DNA from: Cryobacterium fucosi
GTDB lineage: Bacteria; Actinomycetota; Actinomycetes; Actinomycetales; Microbacteriaceae
Direction: 5' to 3'
Assembly (NCBI RefSeq): GCF_004403515.1
Contig: NZ_SOHH01000039.1
Coordinates: 17,339-81,338 of the forward strand
DNA length: 64,000 bases
Below are positions 17,794-27,254 of this stretch, one piece after another (position 1 is the stretch's first letter; every line of letters starts with the position of its first letter). Below the pieces are notes generated by a model. The model worked only from the letters and a program-made list of their open reading frames with translations. It searched no databases and was not told the DNA's origin. The position numbers were made by a program, and so were the translations under genes.

Positions 17794-19280
17794 CGTGTTG
17801 CTTCCTCCGCCGCTCTGCTCTGCAGCAGGGTGACGACCTCGTCGTATTTCGGGCTGTTCATGAAGTTGTCCACCGAGACGAAGATCGAGTCCGGCGACTT
17901 GGCCTTCGCGCGGGCGGTCAGGTCCTGGTGCGTGATGACCAGGTCGGCCGTGCCGTCGAGGTTCGCGATGGCCTGGTTGACCACGGTGATGCCCTCGAGC
18001 CCGGCCTTCTTGATCTTGTTGCGGAGCACGGATGCACCCATGGCACTCGAGCCCATGCCGGCGTCGCAGGCGAAGACGATGTTCTTGAGGGGGCGGTTGT
18101 CGGCCGCGGCGGTTCCCGCTCCGGCTCCCGCTCCGGCGAGGCCGCCGAGGACGCTGCTGGACTTGCCTTTCATGGCCTCGGTCTTCGCGACGGCCCCGGT
18201 GAGGTCGCCGTCGAGGCCGTTGGCGATGTCGCGCTTGCGGCTGGACCGCAGGATGACCGCGGCGATCAGGAACGACACCGTTGCGGAGAGGATCACGGAG
18301 AGGATCACGCCGACGTAGCTGTCCGACGCGGTCTGGATGAGAACCGCGAAGATGCTGCCGGGTGAGGCAGGAGCGCGCAGGCCGGTCTGGAAGGCCACGT
18401 TGGTCGCCACGCCGGTCATGCCGCCGCCGATGGCCGCGAGGATGAGGATCGGCTTCATCAGCACATACGGGAAGTAGATCTCGTGGATGCCGCCGAGGAA
18501 GTGAATGATGATCGCGCCGGGCGCGCTCGCCCGGGCAAGGCCGAGACCGAAGAACGAATAGGCGAGCAGGATGCCGAGGCCGGGGCCGGGGTTCGCCTCG
18601 ATCAGGAAGAGCAGCGACTTGCCGGATTCCGAGACCTGCTGAACGCCGATCGGCGTGAACACGCCGTGGTTGATGGCGTTGTTGAGGAACAGCACCTTGC
18701 CGGGCTCGACCAGGATGCTCGCCAGCGGCAGCAGGTTGTTCGAGACGAGCCAGTTGACGCCGGTCTCCAGCACGGAGCTGAAGGCGGTCACGACGGGCGC
18801 GATTCCGAAGAATGCTCCGAGCGCAAGGATGCCGCCGAGGATGCCGGCGGAGAAGTTGTCGACGAGCATCTCGAAGCCGGGCTTGATCTTGCCGGCCCAC
18901 AGGCTATCGAGCTTCTTGAGCAGGTACGCGGACAGCGGGCCCACGAGCATGGCGCCGATGAACATCGGGATCTCGCTGCCGACGATGACACCCATGGTGG
19001 CGATCGTGGCGATGACGCCGCCGCGGATGCCGTAGACCATCCGGCCACCGGTGTTGGCGATGAGCAGCGGGAGCAGGTACACGATCATCGGGCCGACCAT
19101 CTTGGCGACGGTTTCGTTCGGGGTCCAGCCGGTGGGAATGAAGAACGCGGTGATGAGGCCCCACGCGATGAACGCCGCGATGTTGGGCATGATCATTCCG
19201 CTGAGGAAGGTGCCGAAACGCTGAACGTGCACGCGGGCTCCCCCGCTCTTGTTCTCTGTCCCGGTTGACGTCGTCGTCAT
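17790..19280 (-). CDS. mtlA: PTS mannitol-specific enzyme IICB
   Basis: The membrane transporter that takes up mannitol and phosphorylates it. Residues about 15-360 are the IIC channel with several helices, including the family signatures LNNAINHGVFTPIG and HFLGGIHEIYFPYV. A Gly/Ala-rich linker leads to a C-terminal IIB domain with the phosphocysteine in FACDAGMGSSAMGAS. The IIA part, fused in E. coli, is a separate gene here. Start at 19280 has AAAGG ahead and gives 496 residues. It is 52 bases from ptsH. Confidence 0.96.
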   Translation of the reverse strand: MTTTSTGTENKSGGARVHVQRFGTFLSGMIMPNIAAFIAWGLITAFFIPTGWTPNETVAKMVGPMIVYLLPLLIANTGGRMVYGIRGGVIATIATMGVIVGSEIPMFIGAMLVGPLSAYLLKKLDSLWAGKIKPGFEMLVDNFSAGILGGILALGAFFGIAPVVTAFSSVLETGVNWLVSNNLLPLASILVEPGKVLFLNNAINHGVFTPIGVQQVSESGKSLLFLIEANPGPGLGILLAYSFFGLGLARASAPGAIIIHFLGGIHEIYFPYVLMKPILILAAIGGGMTGVATNVAFQTGLRAPASPGSIFAVLIQTASDSYVGVILSVILSATVSFLIAAVILRSSRKRDIANGLDGDLTGAVAKTEAMKGKSSSVLGGLAGAGAGAGTAAADNRPLKNIVFACDAGMGSSAMGASVLRNKIKKAGLEGITVVNQAIANLDGTADLVITHQDLTARAKAKSPDSIFVSVDNFMNSPKYDEVVTLLQSRAAEEATR

Positions 19281-19332
19281 TTTTCTGCCTTTCGTTTCGG
19301 TTGTGATTGTGCGGGGATTGTGTGCATTCGGA

Positions 19333-19605
19333 TCACGCCTGGGCGTCGTGGTCCGTGGTGAGCAGGGCGGCGAGGGAGGCGAGCACGAGGTCGGCATCGG
19401 CTCCCTCGGCGGTCAGGGTGACCGCGTCACCGAAGTTGATGCCGAGCGAGATGACTCCGAGGATGCTTGCCGCGTCCACGACCGTGCCGCCGTTGGCGGC
19501 CAGCGTGACCTCGAGGCCGGAATCGGAGGCCGCCTGCGTGAACAGCCTCGCCGGGCGGGCGTGCAGCCCGTGGGTCGATCCGATCAGAACGGTGCGTTCA
19601 GCCAT
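19333..19605 (-). CDS. ptsH: Phosphocarrier protein HPr
   Basis: Carries phosphate from enzyme I to enzymes IIA. The 90-residue protein has the active His15 in HGLHARPARLFTQ and a serine (about residue 47) in ASILGVISLG, where Gram-positive HPr is regulated by HPr kinase, although actinobacteria generally lack that kinase. The start at 19605 gives the normal N-terminus MAERTVLIGSTHG. HPr genes are usually near enzyme I; here one lies inside the mannitol operon and no ptsI is visible, so it may be dedicated or shared. Confidence 0.94.
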   Translation of the reverse strand: MAERTVLIGSTHGLHARPARLFTQAASDSGLEVTLAANGGTVVDAASILGVISLGINFGDAVTLTAEGADADLVLASLAALLTTDHDAQA

Positions 19606-19667
19606 CGGCGTGTTTCCTTTCTCGTGCAATTTCGTTCTCCCTCGGTCTCGGTGGAGTCAGGGGGTGG

Positions 19668-19973
19668 TCAGCCGGTCAGAGCGTGGAGCGCCGCATCCAG
19701 CGCCTCGTTTCCGTCCCGTGCGGCGAAGATCGTGGCCGGGAGCAGCGAGCAGCCGGCGCCCGCCCGTTCGGCCTGGGCCGTGAACTCGTCGAAGCGGGGA
19801 GCAAGGTGCGGCCCGACCAGGAGCACGTCGACGCCGTCGAGGGCGTCCGGCAGGTCCGACTCGCTGCCCGCCGACACGTCCAGGTCGAGGCCGCGGGCGG
19901 CAGCGGTCTGGCGTATCCGGAGGGCCACGAACGTGCTGGACGCACCGGCACCGCAGACAACCAAAATCCTCAT
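19668..19973 (-). CDS. Orphan PTS enzyme IIB-like protein, copy 1
   Basis: A 101-residue protein starting MRILVVCGAGASSTFVALRI. The early Cys7 followed by a Gly/Ala/Ser loop is the phosphocysteine loop of lactose/cellobiose-type IIB domains. It is the first gene of the mannitol operon, 62 bases before ptsH and divergent from the regulator. There is no separate IIC gene for it, and MtlA already has its own IIB. It is about 65 percent identical by eye to a second copy at 22061-22390 on the other side of the regulator. It may be a regulatory relay partner of the PRD regulator; that is inference. Confidence 0.82.
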   Translation of the reverse strand: MRILVVCGAGASSTFVALRIRQTAAARGLDLDVSAGSESDLPDALDGVDVLLVGPHLAPRFDEFTAQAERAGAGCSLLPATIFAARDGNEALDAALHALTG

Positions 19974-20123
19974 CGATTCACCTTCCAGTAGCGCTGAACC
20001 CAGTCTTGCCAGATCGTCCGAATCGGGCCACCACATCCCTTTCCGCACCCCCGGAAACGGGTCTGAGCGGTCCGATCGGGTCAGGCGTGGTTGACTACAA
20101 GCGGATTGATGGAGCTGTGTGCA

Positions 20124-22037
20124 ATGAGCGATAAACAGACACGGATGCTGGACTACCTGTCCCAGACGCCGGCCTGGGTCACCGCCGGCGAGCTTGCCGA
20201 CCTCCTGGGCGTCACCCCTCGCACCGTTCGCAGCTACATCACGACGCTGAAGGCGGCCGCGCATCCGCTGGAGGTCGTCGAATCGGGCGCCGCCGGCTAC
20301 CGGCTCGACCTGGAGGCCTACGCCGCCCACCGGGCAGCGCGCCGCACGTACTCCGAACCGGAGACCCCGCGGAACCGGCTGTACGCCCTCGTGCGGCGGC
20401 TCACCGAGGCGGAGGCCGGGCTCGACGTCTACGACCTGTCCGAGGAGCTCTTCGTCAGCGACTCCACCGTCGATGCCGACCTGGCCAAGGTCAGGCAGTT
20501 GCTTCCGGACACCGGGCTCACCCTCAGCCGCCACGGCAGCGTGGTCACCCTCAAGGGCTCCGAGACCGATCGCCGCCGCCTTCTCAGCCGGATGTTCCGG
20601 GAGGAGAGCTCCCGCGGACTGCTCGAACTCGAGGCGATCCAGAAGGAATTCGCGTCCGAGAGCCTGGGGGCGTTCAAGACCGACCTGATCGCGATGCTCG
20701 ACTCCCAGGGCTACTTCGTCAACGAGTACGGCACCAACGACGTGCTGTTGCACGTTGCCATCGCGATCGACCGGGTGACCAGGCGCACCGCCCCCGTGTT
20801 CGCCAGCGCCCCCAGCGGCCCGCCCGACGACATGACCCTGGCCCTCTCCGCCCTGGTCACGCGACATTTCCAGGTGGAACTGGGCAGCGGGGACCTCGAC
20901 TACCTGGCCCTGCTCCTGAAGACCAGGGTGATCACGCCCGGCCAGGACCAGCCGGCCGCGGTGCTGATCGAAAGCTTCGTGCGCACGGAAGACCTCGAAT
21001 CGGTGCGCCGGATCGTGGGCCAGGCCGGCGAGGAGTTCCTGGTCGACCTGGTCGAGGAGAACTTCATCGTTCGCCTGACCCTGCACGTTCGCAACCTGAT
21101 CAACCGCGCGCAGGACCGCTCGTACTCACACAACCCGCTCACCCGGTCGATCAAGACGAGCTACCCGATGATCTACGAGCTGGCGGTGTACATCGCCAGC
21201 TCCCTCCAGCGCCAGGAGAACATCGTCATCAACGACGACGAGATCGCGTACATCGCCATGCACGTCGGGGCGCACCTTCAGCAGCAGTCCCGCCGCGAGG
21301 ACCTGGTGAGCTGCGCCCTGGTCTGCCCGAACTACTACGACATGCACGTGCTGCTGCGGGAGCGCATCGAACGGGTGCTGGGCGACGAGCTCGAAGTGGT
21401 CTCGGTGATCACCCGCAGTGATGTCGAATGGGTCGGGATCGATGCGGACCTCGTGCTCACCACCATCGACCCGGCGGTGCCCTCCGAGGGCGTCATCGTG
21501 ATCCAGCCGTTCCTCACCGAGGGCGACATCGAACGGGTCCGAAAGGCCGCCAGCCGCATCCGCCGGATGCGTCGCCGCGCCCACCTCAAGGACGATCTGC
21601 TGCAGTTCTTCGACGAGTCGTTGTTCTCGCACAATTTCTACGCCGCCGACGAGAGTGCCATGATCAGGGCCCTCGGCGAGCGGATGCTCATGCAGGGCAC
21701 CATCGGCCAGGACTACATCGACGGCGCCATCGAGCGCGAGCTGATGTCGTCGACGGCGTTCACCGATAATCTCGCCGTGCCGCATTCGATGTCGATGACG
21801 GCCAACCGCACGTCCATCGCCGTCGTCGTCAACGACTCCCCGATGGACTGGGGTGAGAACCGAGTGAACGTGGTGGCCCTGGTGGCGTTCAGCAAGGAAG
21901 GGCGCCGCAGTTTCCAGGCCGTCTTCGACCAGTTCGTCGAGGTCTTCTCAGACCGGGCCGCCGTGCAGCGGCTGGTGAAACGATCGGTGGACTTCGCTTC
22001 CTTCATCGACGAGCTCGTCCATCTGATGGATCAGTAA
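20124..22037 (+). CDS. mtlR: PRD-containing PTS regulator, MtlR-like
   Basis: A 637-residue activator of the BglG/MtlR type. An N-terminal helix-turn-helix (AGELADLLGVTPRTVRSYITTL) and a second winged helix are followed by two PRDs (about 170-390), with His in LLHVAIAIDR and IAYIAMHVGAHL. A IIB-like domain (about 400-490, SCALVCPNYYDMHVLL) and a IIA-like domain with His in DNLAVPHSMSM end the protein. PRDs are phosphorylated by HPr and enzymes II and report sugar supply. ATG at 20124 is chosen because GGAG lies 9 bases ahead; TTG at 20091 and ATG at 20109 are alternatives. It is divergent from the mannitol operon. Confidence 0.9.
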   Translation: MSDKQTRMLDYLSQTPAWVTAGELADLLGVTPRTVRSYITTLKAAAHPLEVVESGAAGYRLDLEAYAAHRAARRTYSEPETPRNRLYALVRRLTEAEAGLDVYDLSEELFVSDSTVDADLAKVRQLLPDTGLTLSRHGSVVTLKGSETDRRRLLSRMFREESSRGLLELEAIQKEFASESLGAFKTDLIAMLDSQGYFVNEYGTNDVLLHVAIAIDRVTRRTAPVFASAPSGPPDDMTLALSALVTRHFQVELGSGDLDYLALLLKTRVITPGQDQPAAVLIESFVRTEDLESVRRIVGQAGEEFLVDLVEENFIVRLTLHVRNLINRAQDRSYSHNPLTRSIKTSYPMIYELAVYIASSLQRQENIVINDDEIAYIAMHVGAHLQQQSRREDLVSCALVCPNYYDMHVLLRERIERVLGDELEVVSVITRSDVEWVGIDADLVLTTIDPAVPSEGVIVIQPFLTEGDIERVRKAASRIRRMRRRAHLKDDLLQFFDESLFSHNFYAADESAMIRALGERMLMQGTIGQDYIDGAIERELMSSTAFTDNLAVPHSMSMTANRTSIAVVVNDSPMDWGENRVNVVALVAFSKEGRRSFQAVFDQFVEVFSDRAAVQRLVKRSVDFASFIDELVHLMDQ

Positions 22038-22060
22038 CCGCCCGAAGGACCGGCCGCGGC

Positions 22061-22390
22061 TCAGACCGCGGCGTCCACCCAGCTACGGGACCTGAAGGCG
22101 TAGATCGCCGCGTCGAGGGCTTCGTCGCCGTTCTGAGAGGCGAAAACCGTGTCCGGCAGGAGGGCGATGCCGACGCCAGCCTTGATCGCCTGCGACCGGA
22201 TCTTCTCGTAGCGGGGCGCCAGGTGCGGGCCGACGAGCAGCACATCGATCGGCCCGAGCGAGCCGGGGAGGTCGGATTCGCTTCCCGCGTGCACTGACAC
22301 GTCGAGGCCGCGCTCGGTCGCCGTGTGGCGGACGCGGTGGGCCACGAAGGCGCTGGAGGCTCCGGCACCGCAGACGACGAGGATCTTCAT
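22061..22390 (-). CDS. Orphan PTS enzyme IIB-like protein, copy 2
   Basis: A 109-residue paralog of the protein at 19668-19973, starting MKILVVCGAGASSAFVAHRV with the same Cys7 loop and sharing VDVLLVGPHLAPR-like and EALDAA segments. It is convergent with the regulator gene, 23 bases from its stop, and has a Shine-Dalgarno-like GAGAAAAGAG before the ATG. It has no neighbouring IIC. The pair around the regulator suggests a duplication and perhaps division of labour, for example one copy sensing and one transporting; function is unknown. Confidence 0.8.
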   Translation of the reverse strand: MKILVVCGAGASSAFVAHRVRHTATERGLDVSVHAGSESDLPGSLGPIDVLLVGPHLAPRYEKIRSQAIKAGVGIALLPDTVFASQNGDEALDAAIYAFRSRSWVDAAV

Positions 22391-22528
22391 TGACGTGCTC
22401 TTTTCTCTCGGCGGGTTGTACCCACCTCAATCCTCTCGCTTCCGGCGCGGCGCTGCCACCAAACGGGTGCCGGCCCTGCACCCATTCTCGAGAGTGGGAC
22501 CTGCGGGGCTTCGCGGGAGGTGCCCGGT

Positions 22529-23359
22529 CTACTGGATGGGCATCGGGATGATGCCCAGGGGCGCCAGGCCGGCGGCGCCGCCGTCTTCCGCGGTGAGCAC
22601 CCAAATTCCGTCCTTGTGCACGGCGACGCTGTGCTCCCAGTGCGCGGCGGCCAGGCCGTCGCTGGTCGCGACCGTCCAGTCGTCGTCACGCACGTACGTC
22701 TCAATCGAACCCAGCACGACCATGGGCTCGATCGCGACGACCAGGCCCGGCTTGACGTCCGGCCCCTTCTGCCGCACCCGGTAGTTGAACACCGGAGGGG
22801 CCTCGTGCATGGACCGGCCGATGCCGTGGCCGACGTAGTCGGTCAGGATCCCGTACTGGCCCTGGGCTTCGACATAGTCCTCGATGGCTTCGCCGACCTC
22901 GTTCAGGTGGCGCGCGACCGCAAGCCGGGCGATGCCGTGCCAGAGGGACTGCTCGGTCACGGCCGACAGCTTCTGGCGCTCCGCCACGAGCTCGGGTCGG
23001 GTCGGGTCGGGAATGACGAAGCTGAAGGCCGCGTCGCCGTTCCAACCGTCGAGGATGGCGCCGCTGTCGATCGACACGAGGTCACCGGCGGCGAGGATGC
23101 GTCTCCCGGGGATGCCGTGCACGACGTCGTCGTTCACGGACGCGCACACCGTGTGGTGGTAGCCCTGCTCGAGTTTGAAGTTCGGCTGTCCCCCCAGCGC
23201 CAGGATGGCGTCCTCCGCGGCGACGTCGATCTCCAGCGTGGTCGCCCCGGCGCGGATCGCGGCGCGGGCCGCATCGAGCGACGCGGCCGTCGCCAGGCCC
23301 GGTGCGAGCATGAGTCGCATCTGCGCCGGCGACTTGTAGATGGAACGTCGAAGGCTCAT
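22529..23359 (-). CDS. map: Type I methionine aminopeptidase
   Basis: Removes the starting methionine from new proteins. Metal ligands are seen in SIDSGAILDGWNGDAAFSF (two Asp), GHGIGRSMHEAPP (His), AIEPM (Glu) and WEHSVAV (Glu), and the substrate His in YHHTVCASVNDDVVHG. The length is 276 residues with the start at 23359 (MSLRRSIYKSPAQ). It follows adk after 67 bases, the usual secY-adk-map order. The next gene of the standard order, infA, is 6.5 kb further on, beyond the mannitol locus. Confidence 0.96.
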   Translation of the reverse strand: MSLRRSIYKSPAQMRLMLAPGLATAASLDAARAAIRAGATTLEIDVAAEDAILALGGQPNFKLEQGYHHTVCASVNDDVVHGIPGRRILAAGDLVSIDSGAILDGWNGDAAFSFVIPDPTRPELVAERQKLSAVTEQSLWHGIARLAVARHLNEVGEAIEDYVEAQGQYGILTDYVGHGIGRSMHEAPPVFNYRVRQKGPDVKPGLVVAIEPMVVLGSIETYVRDDDWTVATSDGLAAAHWEHSVAVHKDGIWVLTAEDGGAAGLAPLGIIPMPIQ

Positions 23360-23426
23360 GGTGTCGATCCCTGCATTGCTGATTGTGATGCGTGAATTGC
23401 GGCCGGCCTGCGCTCGGGTCTGCGGC

Positions 23427-24011
23427 TCAGACGGTGTGGATGTCGCGCTCTGCCAGGGCGTCGAGGATGCGCGCGGTGACCTCGTCGACGGCACCGAGGC
23501 CGTCGACCGTTACCACGATGCCGCGGCTGCCGTAGATGTCGATCAGCGGGGCGGTCTGCTCCGCGTAGACGTCCAGGCGGTGCCGGATGACCTCGGCCGT
23601 GTCATCCGCCCGGCCCTGCTCGGCGGCGCGCTTGAGTAGGCGGGCGACGACCTCGTCGGTGTCGGCGACGATCTGCACCACCGCGTCGAGCTGGGTCCCG
23701 TCAGCCTCGAGCAGCCGGTCCAGCTCCTGCACCTGGTCAAGCGTGCGCGGGTACCCGTCCAGCAGGAAACCCGCCGCGGCGTCGGCCTGGTGCAAGCGGT
23801 CGCCGACGATCGCGTTGGTGACGGAGTCGGGCACGTACTTGCCTGCGTCGATGAACTCCTGCACCTGGATGCCGAGCGCGGTCTTGCCCTTCACGTTGGC
23901 ACGGAACATGTCCCCGGTGGACACGGCGGGAATTCCGAAGGCGGCGGCCATCCGTTCGGCCTGGGTGCCCTTGCCTGCCCCGGGCGGGCCGATCACGAGC
24001 AGACGCGTCAT
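23427..24011 (-). CDS. adk: Adenylate kinase
   Basis: Catalyses ATP + AMP to 2 ADP. The P-loop is [15 protein letters not shown], the AMP site [10 protein letters not shown] and [10 protein letters not shown]. The LID is the short form without a zinc ribbon ([20 protein letters not shown]), as in other actinobacteria. The start at 24011 gives 194 residues and overlaps the secY stop by 4 bases, so the two are coupled. Confidence 0.97.
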   Translation of the reverse strand: MTRLLVIGPPGAGKGTQAERMAAAFGIPAVSTGDMFRANVKGKTALGIQVQEFIDAGKYVPDSVTNAIVGDRLHQADAAAGFLLDGYPRTLDQVQELDRLLEADGTQLDAVVQIVADTDEVVARLLKRAAEQGRADDTAEVIRHRLDVYAEQTAPLIDIYGSRGIVVTVDGLGAVDEVTARILDALAERDIHTV

Positions 24012-25330
24012 CGGAGGAGCCCCTCGTAGTGGCGCTGCTGAAGTTGCGAGTCGATCTGCTTGACCGTTTCGAGACCGACGCCGACGACGATCAGGATGCT
24101 GGCGCCACCGAACGGGAAGTTCTGGTCGGCGCCGATGGTCGAGAAGGCAACCAGGGGCAGGAGCGCGATCAGACCCAGGTAGAGCGCACCGGGGAGGGTC
24201 ACGCGGGTGAGCACGAAGTCGAGGTACTCGGCCGTCGGGCGACCCGCTCGGATGCCGGGGATGAAGCCGCCGTACTTCTTCATGTTGTCGGCGACCTCTT
24301 CGGGATTGAAGGTGATCGCGACGTAGAAGTAGGTGAAGCCGACGATCAGCAGGAAGTACATCGCCATGTACAGCGGCTGGTCGCCGCCGGTCAGGTTGTT
24401 CGACACCCATGTCACCCAGGCCGCCGGTGTTTGTCCGGCCGAGGGCTGGTTGAACTGGGCGATCAGGGCGGGCAGGTAGAGCAGCGACGACGCGAAGATG
24501 ACGGGAACGACGCCGGCCATGTTCACCTTGATCGGGATGTAGGTGTTGTTCCCGCCGTAGGTGCGACGTCCGACCATCCGTTTGGCGTATTGCACGGGGA
24601 TGCGCCGCTGCGACTGCTCGACGAAGACCACGGCGGCCACCACGAGCAGTCCGACCGCGATCACGATCAGCAGCACGTCGATGCCCTTCTGCTGGCCGAT
24701 CGACCCGAGCGAGTTCGGGAACAGCGCTGCGATCGACGTGAAGATCAGCAGGGACATGCCGTTGCCGATGCCACGCTCGGTGACGAGTTCGCCCATCCAC
24801 ATGATCACGCCGGTGCCGGCGGTCATGGTGATGACCATGAGCATGATGGCGTACCAGGCGTCGTTGGTGATCAGCTGCGAGCATTCGGAGCTGGCGGACG
24901 TGCCGAAGAGGGCACCGCTGCGGGCCACCGTGATCAGCGTCGTCGACTGGAGGATGCCGAGGGCGATGGTGAGGTAGCGCGTGTACTGGGTCAGGGTGCT
25001 CTGACCGGACGCACCCTCCTTGTAGAGGGTTTCAAAGTGTGGGATGACCACGCGCAGCAGCTGCACGATGATCGAGGCCGTGATGTACGGCATGATGCCC
25101 AACGCGAAGACCGACAACTGCAGCAGTGCGCCGCCGCTGAACAGGTTGACGAGCTCGTAGAGGCCGCTGGTTCCCTGATTCGCGGCAAGACACGCCTGCA
25201 CGTTGCCGAAGTCCACGAAGGGCGCCGGGATGAATGAGCCCAGGCGGAACAGGGCAACGATCCCCAGGCTGAACCCGATCTTCTTGCGAAGGTCGGGCGT
25301 GCGGAATATCCGCGCAATGGCGCTGAACAC
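24008..25330 (-). CDS. secY: Protein translocase subunit SecY
   Basis: The channel of the Sec translocon, with ten membrane helices. [20 protein letters not shown] is the start, and the conserved cytosolic loop [17 protein letters not shown] and [16 protein letters not shown] segments are present. A GTG at 25330 with GGAGG four bases ahead is the likely start (440 residues); the frame is open for 16 more codons, but those come from the repeat region upstream. Its end overlaps adk by 4 bases. A nested hairpin separates it from rplO. Confidence 0.96.
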   Translation of the reverse strand: MFSAIARIFRTPDLRKKIGFSLGIVALFRLGSFIPAPFVDFGNVQACLAANQGTSGLYELVNLFSGGALLQLSVFALGIMPYITASIIVQLLRVVIPHFETLYKEGASGQSTLTQYTRYLTIALGILQSTTLITVARSGALFGTSASSECSQLITNDAWYAIMLMVITMTAGTGVIMWMGELVTERGIGNGMSLLIFTSIAALFPNSLGSIGQQKGIDVLLIVIAVGLLVVAAVVFVEQSQRRIPVQYAKRMVGRRTYGGNNTYIPIKVNMAGVVPVIFASSLLYLPALIAQFNQPSAGQTPAAWVTWVSNNLTGGDQPLYMAMYFLLIVGFTYFYVAITFNPEEVADNMKKYGGFIPGIRAGRPTAEYLDFVLTRVTLPGALYLGLIALLPLVAFSTIGADQNFPFGGASILIVVGVGLETVKQIDSQLQQRHYEGLLR

Positions 25331-25355
25331 AATGCCTCCAGTTGATAACGTGAAA

Positions 25356-25414
25356 AACGAGCTTGTCGAGACCAGCATCGAAAGATTTCGATTGGTGGCC
25401 TCGACAAGCTCGTT
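25356..25414. repeat. Nested inverted repeat between rplO and secY
   Basis: Perfect 15-base arms AACGAGCTTGTCGAG and CTCGACAAGCTCGTT enclose an inner hairpin ATCGAAA/TTTCGAT. The outer arms are two opposed copies of the dispersed repeat core. It ends 15 bases from the rplO stop and lies inside the spc operon transcript, where it may cause partial termination or mRNA processing before secY. Confidence 0.75.
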
Positions 25415-25428
25415 CAGCGTCTACGGAC

Positions 25429-25992
25429 TTACTTGATTGAGCCACCTGCAGCGACGATCTTCTGCTCTGCTGAGCCGGAGACCTTGTCCACCGCAATGTT
25501 CAGCTTAACGGCAATGTCACCGTTGCCGAGAACCTTGACCTTCTCGTTGTCGCGAACCGCGCCCTTGGCGACCAGGTCGGCGATGGTTACATCGCCGCCG
25601 TTCGGGTAGAGCTCGGCGAGCTTCTCCAGGTTGACAACCTGGTACTCGACCCGGAACGGGTTCTTGAACCCGCGCAGCTTCGGGGTGCGCATGTGCAGAG
25701 GCATCTGCCCACCCTCGAACCCGACGCGCACGTTGTAGCGTGCCTTCGTGCCCTTGGTGCCACGACCCGCGGTCTTACCCTTGGATCCTTCACCACGTCC
25801 GACGCGCTGGCGCGACTTCTTGGCGCCGGCGGCGGGACGAAGGTGGTGCACCTTCAGGACCTGCTCGCGCTTCTCAGCAGGAGCGGCCTTGACGGCGACC
25901 TTGGCGGCAGCAGCCTTTTTGGGGGCTACCGCCTTCTTTTCAGTGGCGGGCTTGGCTGCTGTCTTCTTGACAGCTTCCTTCTCGTCAGCCAT
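25429..25992 (-). CDS. rplO: 50S ribosomal protein L15
   Basis: A late assembly protein of the large subunit. The family core begins at [20 protein letters not shown] and includes [10 protein letters not shown] and the [19 protein letters not shown] signature. In front of it is an extension of about 45 residues rich in Lys, Ala and Pro (for example [14 protein letters not shown]), similar in composition to histone H1 tails and absent from E. coli L15. It starts directly at the rpmD stop, sharing the ATG region. Confidence 0.97.
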   Translation of the reverse strand: MADEKEAVKKTAAKPATEKKAVAPKKAAAAKVAVKAAPAEKREQVLKVHHLRPAAGAKKSRQRVGRGEGSKGKTAGRGTKGTKARYNVRVGFEGGQMPLHMRTPKLRGFKNPFRVEYQVVNLEKLAELYPNGGDVTIADLVAKGAVRDNEKVKVLGNGDIAVKLNIAVDKVSGSAEQKIVAAGGSIK

Positions 25993-26174
25993 TAGTCAAT
26001 CTCCTCGACCTTCACGAGGTGAGCAACGGTGTTGACATAGCCGCGGTTCTGCGAGTTGTCCTCGCGGATCACGACAGCGCCAATGCGCTTGAGACCCAGG
26101 CTGCGAAGCGTGTCGCGCTGGTTCTGCTTCTCACTAATTTTGGACTTGATCTGTGTCACTTTGAGGCGAGCCAT
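25992..26174 (-). CDS. rpmD: 50S ribosomal protein L30
   Basis: The 60-residue protein [20 protein letters not shown] to [11 protein letters not shown] is full length for L30. The start at 26174 shares its A with the rpsE stop (TGATG), so translation is probably coupled. The order rplF-rplR-rpsE-rpmD-rplO is canonical. The open frame upstream of this start is the shadow of rpsE. Confidence 0.96.
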   Translation of the reverse strand: MARLKVTQIKSKISEKQNQRDTLRSLGLKRIGAVVIREDNSQNRGYVNTVAHLVKVEEID

Positions 26175-26884
26175 CAGGCACCTGCCTTTGCTGCCGCCGC
26201 GGCTGCTGCCGCTGCGGCGTCGGCACGCAGGAAGCGTGCCGGAGCAACGTCTTCGTACGCGAGGCCACGGCGAGCCGCAACCGCACGCGGCTCTTCGAGC
26301 TGGTGCAGGGCCTCGACGGTGGCGTGGACGATGTTGATGGTGTTCGACGAGCCGAGCGACTTGCTCAGCACGTCGTGGATGCCGGCGCATTCGAGTACGG
26401 CGCGCACCGGGCCACCGGCGATAACGCCGGTACCTGCTGCGGCCGGACGGAGCAGGACGACGCCTGCAGCGGCCTCACCCTGGACGGGGTGCGGGATGGT
26501 CAGGCCAACGCGGGGCACGCGGAAGAAGTTCTTCTTCGCTTCCTCGACGCCCTTGGAGATGGCGGTGGGCACTTCGCGTGCCTTGCCGTAGCCGACTCCG
26601 ACCAGTCCGTTGCCGTCTCCGACGACGACGAGGGCGGTGAAGCTGAAGCGACGACCACCCTTGACGACCTTGGACACGCGGTTGATGGTGACGACGCGCT
26701 CCAGGAACTGGCTCTTGTCGGCATCGCGGCTGCCGCGGTCCTTGTTGGGGTTGCGCTCACGGCCACCACGACGAGCCTCACGAGGCTCGTTCTGCGGGGG
26801 CGTCGTTGACGCAGCAGTTTCGACGGGTGCCTCAGCGGCCACCACGTTCTCCTTTGTTGCTGTGCTTGCAGTTTCAGTGCTCAC
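26174..26884 (-). CDS. rpsE: 30S ribosomal protein S5
   Basis: Shapes the mRNA entry channel and affects decoding accuracy. The core runs from [20 protein letters not shown] through [17 protein letters not shown] to [19 protein letters not shown]. Around it are tails foreign to E. coli S5: about 60 residues at the N-terminus rich in Thr, Ala, Glu and then Arg, and a C-terminal run of ten alanines. Total length is 236 against about 166. The ATG overlaps the rplR stop by 4 bases. Confidence 0.97.
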   Translation of the reverse strand: MSTETASTATKENVVAAEAPVETAASTTPPQNEPREARRGGRERNPNKDRGSRDADKSQFLERVVTINRVSKVVKGGRRFSFTALVVVGDGNGLVGVGYGKAREVPTAISKGVEEAKKNFFRVPRVGLTIPHPVQGEAAAGVVLLRPAAAGTGVIAGGPVRAVLECAGIHDVLSKSLGSSNTINIVHATVEALHQLEEPRAVAARRGLAYEDVAPARFLRADAAAAAAAAAAKAGA

Positions 26885-27252
26885 AGGTTCAATCCACCCT
26901 CTCGAGCTCCCTCGGCGATGGCAGCGACGCGTCCCGCGTACTTACTGCCTCCACGGTCAAATACGACGGCTTCGATACCGGCGGCCTTCGCGCGCTCGGC
27001 GACGAGTTCGCCGACCTTGCGGGCCTTGGCGGTCTTGTCACCATCGAAGGTGCGCAGACCGTCTTCGAGCGTGGACGCCGAAGCAAGGGTGAAGCCCTTG
27101 CTGTCGTCGACAACCTGCACGAACACGTGGCGAGCCGAACGGGTCACGACGAGACGCGGCCGAAGCGCGGTCCCTTCGATCTTCTTGCGAAGACGTGTGT
27201 GCCTGCGTCCGCGGGCAGCAGCCTTGCTCTTACCTCTAGTTCCGAGACCCAT
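26881..27252 (-). CDS. rplR: 50S ribosomal protein L18
   Basis: Binds 5S rRNA. The 123-residue protein has [20 protein letters not shown], the [11 protein letters not shown] segment and the [20 protein letters not shown] signature at its end. It follows rplF by 2 bases and overlaps rpsE by 4 bases. Confidence 0.97.
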   Translation of the reverse strand: MGLGTRGKSKAAARGRRHTRLRKKIEGTALRPRLVVTRSARHVFVQVVDDSKGFTLASASTLEDGLRTFDGDKTAKARKVGELVAERAKAAGIEAVVFDRGGSKYAGRVAAIAEGAREGGLNL

Positions 27253-27254
27253 GG

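Noticed and set aside
16205..22390. The mannitol locus as part of a prophage or integrative element
   Set aside because: No integrase, transposase, attachment repeat or tRNA was found at its borders, and its composition is like that of the neighbours.
25331..25378. An upstream ATG extending SecY by 16 residues
   Set aside because: The added residues come from the repeat; the GTG at 25330 has a GGAGG at the right distance and gives the family N-terminus.
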